Positions 57,701 to 64,000 of a DNA stretch of 64,000 bases are shown in pieces; positions within the stretch are counted from its first letter, which is position 1, and each line of letters opens with the position of its first letter. Below the pieces are notes generated by a model. That model did not search any database. It was not told the origin of the DNA and saw nothing but the letters and a program-made list of their open reading frames with translations. The stretch is from Bromus sterilis (taxonomy: Eukaryota; Streptophyta; Magnoliopsida; Poales; Poaceae): NCBI GenBank assembly GCA_950022295.1, contig OX465595.1, positions 432,754,270 to 432,818,269 of the forward strand. Reading direction: 5' to 3'. A program made the position numbers and the translations under genes.

Positions 57701-59196
57701 CCCTTGAGGATCAAATCATAGACGCCCAGAAACAAGATAGTAGTATTCAAGAGATCAAGCAGAACATTGTTAGCGGAGTTGCTAAATGTTTTTATGCAAA
57801 TGATCAAGGGACGATATTCTTTGAAAATCGTTTAGTAGTTCCTGAAAATGAAGACCTAAAGCAGCTGATCCTTAAGGAAGCTCATGACACTCCCCTCTCA
57901 ATTCATCCCGGTAGCACAAAAATGTACCGAGATCTACGCCAGAGATTTTGGTGGACCCGGATGAAGAGAGACATTGCACAATTTGTTGCCGAATGTGATG
58001 TTTGTCGTCGCATTAAGGCAGAACACCAAAGACCTGCTGGTACTCTTCAACCATTGTCTATTCCCGAGTGGAAATGGGACAAAGTCGGTATGGACTTCAT
58101 CACCGTCTTTCCAAAAACCCAGAAAGGAAATGATGCCATCTTCGTGGTCATCGATAGACTTTCCAAAGTTGCTCACTTTCTTCCTGTTCGCGAGTCTATA
58201 ACTGCTAGTCAGTTGGCGGACTTGTATGTCTCTAGAATCGTGTCTCTTCACGGTGTTCCTTTGGTGATCAATTATGATCGTGGTAGCCTTTTCACCTCTA
58301 GATTTTGGGAAAGTTTTCAAAATGCTATGGGAACTCATCTATCCTTTAGTACAGCTTTCCACCCTCAATCTAGCGGTCAAGTTGAAAGGGTTAATCAAAT
58401 CTTGGAAGACATGCTCAGAGCTTGTGTTATCTCATTCGGAAAGAATTGGGAGAAATCTCTTCCATTTGCCGAATTTGCTTATAACAATAGCTATCAATCT
58501 AGTCTGAACATGGCTCCCTTTGAATTCCTCTACGGATGACGATGTCGAACACCCCTTAACTGGTCAGAAACCGGTGAAAGACAACTCTTTGGACCGGATA
58601 TGATCAAGGAAGCAGAATAACAAGTTCGCATTGTTCGTGATCGATTGAAAGCCGCTCAGTCTCGTCAAAAGAGCTACTATGATCGTCATCATAGAGAGGA
58701 GAGCTACAATATTGATGAGAAGGCTTACCTCCGGGTTACTCCTCTGAAGGGAACCCAAAGATTCGGTATCAAAGGCAAGTTGGCCCCACGTTACATCGGA
58801 CCTTTCCGCATTCTAGCTAAACGTGGAGAAGTTGCCTACCAACTTGAACTACCTCCGCACCTTTTCCGAGTACATGATGTATTCCATGTGTCACAACTCA
58901 GGCGTTGCTTCAAGGACCCCATCCGCGAAGTCGACCATGAAACGCTTGATCTTCAAGATGACCTTTCTTATCGAGAGTACCCTGTTCGTATTCTTGATTC
59001 AGCAGAGCGTGTCACTCGCCGTCAGAAGATCAAGTTCCTTAAAGTTCAATGGTCACATCACTCCGAGAAAGAAGCAACCTGGGAAAGAGAAGACCGTCTC
59101 CGTGCCGAGTACCCCACCTTCCTCCCGACGACTTCTGAATCTCGGGACGAGATTCTTTTGAGTGGGGGCGAGTTGTCAGAACCCCAACTAGGGTAA
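54714..59196 (+). pseudogene. Tekay gag-pol, broken by one frameshift and three stops
   Basis: The ATG at 54714 starts Gag. A one-base shift near 54972 moves it to the frame used by the rest. Gag core with AALQWWENY is followed by the zinc knuckle CFKCGLPGHYYRQC (55633-55674). The protease motif is DPGASHSF (55870), where DSGA or DTGA is usual. TGA at 55921-55923 falls just after it. RT active site YLDD at 56803-56814. RNase H has YCDASRQGLG (about 57245) and SDHQSLKYI (about 57436). Integrase has an H/C zinc finger ending CDVC, the first catalytic Asp in GMDFI, the second in YDRGSLF and Glu in GQVERVNQ. TGA at 58537-58539 and TAA at 58618-58620 follow. The C-terminus has a chromodomain-like KVQWSHHSEKEATWE (about 59040-59085). 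The frame ends 23 bases inside the 3' LTR. Apart from the shift and stops, the pol motifs are intact. Confidence 0.93.
59160..59173 (+). other. Polypurine tract of the Tekay element
   Basis: GAGTGGGGGCGAGT, directly before the 3' LTR and overlapping the end of the gag-pol frame. Confidence 0.85.
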
Positions 59197-62100
59197 GTGC
59201 TAGGGCTTGTTTGACCCTTTTGCATCATGAAAAATTCAAAAAGAAATTCAAAAATGGGGAAGCAGAAAGCCCTGAGAAATTATTAGAAATAGCCAGATAA
59301 AATCTTTTTCCAAAAATCTTTTGAATGTTTGGAAAATTCCTATAAATGATGCTGATCATTTTAAAAGTGGTTTGGGTATTTTCCCATACTCATGGAATTT
59401 TCTAATATTCAAATAGTGCTTTGGAAATTAAAGTTTACCCCTATTTGAATTGAAATTCAAATTTATTGAATTTCAAAAATTTCCAAATTATTTATGTGAC
59501 TAACTACTGGTCACCTAGTAGTTATAAAAGTATTTGGACATTTATTAAAAATGCCTAGCTATTTTAAATCTAGGAAAAACAAATGAAACAGAAAAACTAA
59601 AAAGAAAAAGAAAGGGGTAGGCTTACCTCACGCCCAGGGGCAGAGCCCACCTCTTCCCGCCGGCCCAGCCCAGCTGCCTCCTCCTGTCGTCTTCCTCCCC
59701 GGCGCCCGCAGCAGCTCGTTGGCGAGCCGAGCGCCGTGGACGCCACCGAGGCCCTCTGGAGCCTCCTCTTCTTCCCCCAGGACGCCACGCAGTCGCCCAG
59801 AAGACGCCCGCACCTTCCCCTCTCTCCCTAGCTCATCTCCTTCCCTCTCTCGCCGGATTCCGCGAGTAGCCGAAGCCACGCCGGAGCGCCGCCACCGCGT
59901 ACTCGTGGCCAGCGACCCCCTCCCGGCGAGCTGATCTGTCCAGTAGACGCCCCGAGGTCGCCTTCATCGCACGCAGCCATCAATTTGGACGAAGAGCCCT
60001 CGGAGGAGACGCCCTCTTCGCTGATTTGCCGCCGGCCGCCGTGGACCCCGTCGAGAAGTACATCGCCACCGCGCTCTCCCAACTCTCGCCGTCGACGCCG
60101 TTGCATCCGGGGTGAGCCCCTCGTTGTTTTCCCCCTTCTCCCGCTCTCCACCGTGCCCCGTGCCCGTTTTCCCTCTTCCGCAGTCGCCGGCCGCCGCGGG
60201 AGCTCGACGTCGGCCTCGCTCCGGTGCCTCCCGAGGTCGCCCGCCTGCTCCCGAAGACCCGCACGAGCGAGGGTTTCCTCCCAGTACTCTCCCAGTGCCA
60301 ATCCGTGGCCGGGAGGCCCTCTCCGGCGAGGCGCCGCCGCGTGCACAGCCGCCGGCGGTTAGCCGCCGGCCGTTTAGTGCTAATCACCCAGTTAAACCCC
60401 CCCGAGTCCATGACATGTGGGCCCAGGCCACCCCTAACCACTGTTAGTTTAAACTAACAGAGGGGATTAACCCCCTGAGGCTGACAGAGGGGCCCCACCA
60501 GTCAGAAGCCCCGTGACATCACCCTGGCATCATGATGACGCAATAAGTCAAATTCCAGAAAAGTAGAAATGAATTTAAAGAAATCAGAAAAATCCAGAAA
60601 ATAGCCAAAACTTCAATAAATCATAGAAAATTCATATTAACTCCAAATTGGACAAATAATATATGAAAAATGATCAGCATAAAATTCTCTATCCAAATAT
60701 GCAACTTTCAACCATGTTTGAGTTGATTTTAAAAGGGGACCAGTAGCTTTTGCTATTTGGTTTAAATGGAATTAATTCAAATTTAATTCAAATCCAATTC
60801 AAATTTTAACCATTGCAATGCACATATGATCACTTGTACTTCAGAAGCTTATCCCACACATGATGACGTGGTATACAATGATCAAACATTAGCAAATGCA
60901 AGATGACCTAATTTGAATAATATTTGGAGTTTGATTTTGAATTAACTTTTCAAATCAACTTCAATTAACATGTGGCAAATTGAACCTAGATCAAACCAAT
61001 ACCTTTCACATCATGTGACAACTTAAACATGTGCTTGTGCATTCTATTACATTGTTGTCCCCCTTTATTGATGTTTGTGCCGGTAACAGCTTTTCCGAGA
61101 CGGTGATCACCCCCGAAGAAGAAGACCACCGTTAAGACCCGTGTAACGTCAGCAAGGCAAGCAAACCCCATTGATCATGTCTATAAAATCATATTTCCCT
61201 CTCAGTCTCGCTTATGCATGTTTAGGAGATCACCGAGACACGTTCTTTCGCATAGTTGAACCCATTCCGATGCATGACCTATCATTCTGTCACCGTATTA
61301 AGCAAACCACAATCCTAGCAGATTTAGGAGTTGAATGATGAGCATGTGGCCCCTGCAACTGTTACTGCTTTTGCTGCTTAGTGATACAATGAGGATGTTT
61401 TGATTGTGAGTCGGGATGGAATGAACACAGTGGTGTTGATGAAAGTGAAACGTGTTGGTGAATCCACCTAAGCAAAGGTGAACGATGAGAGGCTGTGTAG
61501 GAGTACACAGTGGGTTGTCTCGTTGAACACTGCCCTAGGCCCCGAGTTCCTGTTTTGTGATCCAAGACAAAGAGTATGACCACATGTAGGGTTTTATGGG
61601 AGCCCCGTTTGGCCTCTTTACATACCCGATCCGGTCCAGGAGTCACAATAGATTCGGGCTTTCCATTTGTCATATGCATAGAAAAAGTATGAAGAAAAGG
61701 TTGCATCATCCTAGATATGTGGGTGGACTTGTGAGGCAGTGAAACCATCTGGCAGAGGTGGCGTCTCGGTCCCTTACATTATCTGAGTCCGTTTCGTGGA
61801 ACCGGCCGGACTCTCGAGCGGTGCCAAACTCAGGTAGTCGACTCCTGGATTAGAGAAGGTGATGTGAGGTTAGTGCCTTGGTTTCATCCACGTCCGACAT
61901 CCGCTTGAAGGATGCCAAGAACGAGGCGATTAGTGATGACACGCGTGTGAAGATGTACACCCCTGCAGGGTTAATGAACTATTCGAATAGCCGTGTCCGC
62001 GGTTATGGACTACTTGGAAACCTCTACTTGATCATAGATAACTTGAATGGATACTTATAAAACTCGCAAGATAAGCGTGAGTGCTATGGTGTGCCTCCTC

Positions 62101-63109
62101 GTGGGGAAGTCGAGGAAGTAACCATAGTGGTGTATTGATTGGAGATGTAGTGGACTCGTGTACGCTTCTTACCTCAAAGTCTGGTACTCGTAGTACAGGT
62201 TTAGCCAAGTCAAAGCTGGCACTTGTGCATGTTGAACCCCACCTCCTTTACCTTGATACTTGAGCATGAGTAGTATAGATCTGATGTAAGTCTTGCTGAG
62301 TACGACTTTGTACTCACGTTTGCTTATTCTATGTTTTAGATAAGAAACCGGACCCCGATGGAGTCATCAACCTGAAGCTCGATGTTAACTAAGTTAGCAT
62401 AGTCCCAGACAGCAGTCTGGTCCCTCGTGGAAGGGCATGTTTGTTTACAAGGCTTCTCTAAGCCATTTGTTAAACTTGTCTGTACTCAGACCTAATTTGC
62501 TTCCGTTGTATGATGTAATGTTGATCACATACATGTGATCTTTGTATGCTCTATGTGTATGTCAATAAAGAATACTTTGTAGAGTTATGTGATGATACCT
62601 GCTGTTCATACTAGGCATGTGTGCTGCGTGTATGTTTATAACATGCATGTCTTAGTATGGGTTTTCGAGACCTTAGTTGTGATCTGGCTGGCGGTCTTTT
62701 ATACACCAAGTGGCCCTTAGATGTGCGCAGCTTGGGGCATCGCGATGCGATTGTTCGTGACGCTGTCACGTGAACACTTTGTTGTATGATCGAGCCCGCC
62801 CTAGACCCCGACTAAGTGATCGGGCTGGAGTAAGTATATGTAAGAGTTAGGATTCAATCGATAACATGGTTGAGGCGACTTGTCTATGAGTATGGGATTC
62901 ACCACCCATAAGCATTTAGACTTGTGAGCGCACGATGAGGACCCATCTCAGTTGATCATCCGTCCTGAATGGGATGCCCCTCAGGTTCGATGCTTACCGA
63001 GAACGTTCTGTGCTTGGCCTTGTCTGCTTAGACAAGTGGGTACGGTTCTCGGCTCTCCATGTGATTGCATCGAGACTGGAATTACATACGCTAACCCCGG
63101 GTCCCGACA
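59174..63109 (+). repeat. 3' LTR of the Tekay element
   Basis: The LTR is 3936 bases and complete. It has a block of about 32 bases at 59991-60022 absent from the 5' LTR. GC-rich block at about 59630-60400. Hairpin domain at 61961-62770. Confidence 0.95.
61961..62770 (+). other. Hairpin-rich domain of Tekay LTR, 3' LTR copy
   Basis: Palindromes: CCCTGCAGGG 61961-61970, CTATTCGAATAG 61979-61990, CCGCGG 61997-62002. Hairpins: CTATGGT/ACCATAG 62084-62127; GAGTAC/GTACTC 62298-62315; CCAGAC/GTCTGG 62405-62420; CCCT/AGGG 62422-62435; GGCTT/AAGCC 62451-62464; GTCTG/CAGAC 62478-62491; GATCACAT/ATGTGATC 62523-62540. AATAAA at 62564, palindrome GCATCGCGATGC 62737-62748, hairpin CGTGAC/GTCACG 62756-62770. 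Confidence 0.7.
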
Positions 63110-63114
63110 GCTCA

Positions 63115-64000
63115 CCATTGAATTCAACAGAAACTTTACCTTTCTTGCAATCTAAAATTGCTCCACAAGTTCTGAGAAAAGGTCTACCAAAAATAATAGG
63201 ACAAAAACTATCTTGTACTGAAACAAGTACGAGAAAGTCTGTAGGGTACTTTACCTTTCCGCATAGGACTTGAAGATCTCTCACAATACCAATAGGAGAG
63301 ATAGTGGCTTCGTTTTCAAGATGAATAGTAACATCGATCTCTTTGAGTTCATAGGGTGAAATCTCACTCATGATCTCTTGATAAAGCGAATAAGGAATCG
63401 TGCTAGCACTTGATCCCAGATCGCATAGCCCATAATAATTGTGATCTCCTATTTTAACAGTTACAACTGGTGTACCTGAAATTGGGCTTTTATTCTTGGC
63501 TGTGACAATGTTAGTTGAAACAGCACAAAAAATTATAATAGAATCTGAAACATCATTAGTAACTAAATCTTTAACCATAGCAACTTGAGGATCGACTCTG
63601 ATCTGGTCCTCAGGTTGGCCTTTTCTTCTCTCACTTTTATTTATGATGCCTGTCACAAAAGAGTGCTCCCTTATTCTTGAAGGAAAAGGGGGCTGTTCAT
63701 ATATAACTGCAAGCAAAATAGGATCAGCAACGTGAATATCAATAGGCACTTCTTTGAAAGGCTTATGGTACTGATCCTTCTTCATCTTAGAAGAATCAAC
63801 ATGAGAAGCAAAGTTCTTACAAAAATCAATCATTAGATGGGAATCCAGACCAATCATAGAGAAAAAGGTATTAAAATAATCAGTTTTCACATAACTCTCA
63901 ATATAATCATGCTCATAATTTATAGCAGGTTCAATACCTTTATCGATTTCCCAATCTTCAGTATTCTTCTGGATCCTTTCGATGAGATCCCATCTTTCTT
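63115..64000 (-). pseudogene. Athila-C gag C-terminus and protease, interrupted
   Basis: A minus-strand frame is open from the window edge (64000) to the Tekay insertion at 63114, and continues in frame into 50582 on the far side once the duplicated GCTCA is counted once. The right-hand part (64000 to about 63600) is Gag-like, with WDLIERIQKNTEDWEID and a basic stretch. The protease has CDLGSSAST at about 63424-63400, with the active-site Asp codon at 63420-63422, and a second-half motif IIFGRPFLRTCGA. An ATG at 63890 is internal, not the start. This part has no stop. The gene is disabled by the insertion and by damage in pol. Confidence 0.85.

Larger units (their letters stand above)
50588..63109 (+). 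mobile_element. Complete Tekay-type chromovirus (Ty3/gypsy) with long LTRs
   Basis: A 12.5 kb element with LTRs of 3656 and 3936 bases and a perfect target duplication GCTCA (50583-50587 and 63110-63114). Primer site at 54247, gag-pol at 54714-59196 with a chromodomain-like C-terminus, polypurine tract at 59160-59173. The long LTRs and chromodomain point to the Tekay (Del) clade. By hand the LTRs differ at about 6 of the first 340 bases, which suggests a fairly recent insertion. The 5' LTR has lost 249 and about 32 bases relative to the 3' LTR. The gag-pol has one frameshift and three stops, so this copy is inactive. Four solo LTRs of the same superfamily of LTRs lie elsewhere in the window. 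Confidence 0.95.
43434..64000 (-). mobile_element. Athila-C: minus-strand Athila-type Ty3/gypsy element, split by the Tekay element
   Basis: 3' LTR 43434-44995, polypurine tract 44996-45009, accessory ORF 46604-47065, pol 47396-50582, then the Tekay insertion (50588-63109), then protease and gag 63115-64000. The 5' LTR is beyond the right end, so the target duplication cannot be checked. It inserted into the 3' region of Athila-B. The pol is of Athila type (FMDD active site, long integrase C-terminus, no chromodomain). Damage in pol makes it non-autonomous. Confidence 0.85.

Noticed and set aside
1..64000. CRISPR arrays, tRNA or rRNA genes, bacterial or viral systems, host protein genes
   Set aside because: None seen. 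The repeats present are transposon LTRs and subterminal modules, and every recognisable protein motif belongs to a retrotransposon.

Overview
The window is a stack of nested transposable elements with no recognisable host gene, tRNA or rRNA. The families point to a large grass genome, most likely Triticeae (wheat, Aegilops, barley or rye). They are Ty1/copia elements of the BARE/Angela/WIS type (LTR start TGTTGGAAATATGCCCTAG), Athila-type Ty3/gypsy elements with TGATACGTCC...GACATCA LTRs, a Tekay-type chromovirus with LTRs of about 4 kb (TGTCAGAACC...GGGTCCCGACA), and a non-coding CACTA transposon. No database was searched, so family names rest on recognised motifs.

Layout. (1) Positions 1-487, 12823-13977 and 19270-21259 are the 3' part of a + strand Athila-like element (Athila-A), ending in its 3' LTR at 19803-21259. 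Two elements cut it: a 12.3 kb copia element (Copia-A, 488-12822, TSD GTAGT) that itself carries solo Tekay LTR 1 (3295-7359, TSD GTTTT), and solo Tekay LTR 2 (13978-19269), which carries a CACTA element (15828-17189, TSD TAT). (2) 21260-22572 is the start of a - strand Athila element (Athila-D), facing the Athila-A LTR. (3) 22573-28916 and 42313-43433 belong to a + strand, gag/protease-only Athila-like element (Athila-B). Solo Tekay LTR 3 (22961-27059, TSD GACGC) sits in its 5' LTR, and a - strand BARE-like element (Copia-B, 28917-42307, TSD AGGAT) sits between its gag and protease. Copia-B carries solo Tekay LTR 4 (35544-39640, TSD TAGCA). (4) 43434-64000 is a - strand Athila element (Athila-C) with gag, protease and pol plus an accessory ORF. 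It is split by a complete Tekay chromovirus (50588-63109, TSD GCTCA).

All coding regions are damaged. Athila-C pol has a frameshift, a stop and an in-frame deletion that removes an integrase catalytic residue. The Tekay gag-pol has one frameshift and three stops. Copia-A keeps a damaged gag, and both copia elements keep only eroded pol. The nesting gives a relative chronology, with up to four layers.

The most interesting signals are non-coding. All six copies of the Tekay LTR carry a domain of about 0.8 kb packed with short hairpins and palindromes. Their stems differ between copies by paired, complementary changes, which suggests a conserved structured RNA. The Copia-B LTR has perfect three-unit heat-shock elements upstream of a TATA box. 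The accessory ORF of Athila-C has a TATA box and GC-rich stretch of its own, suggesting an internal promoter.
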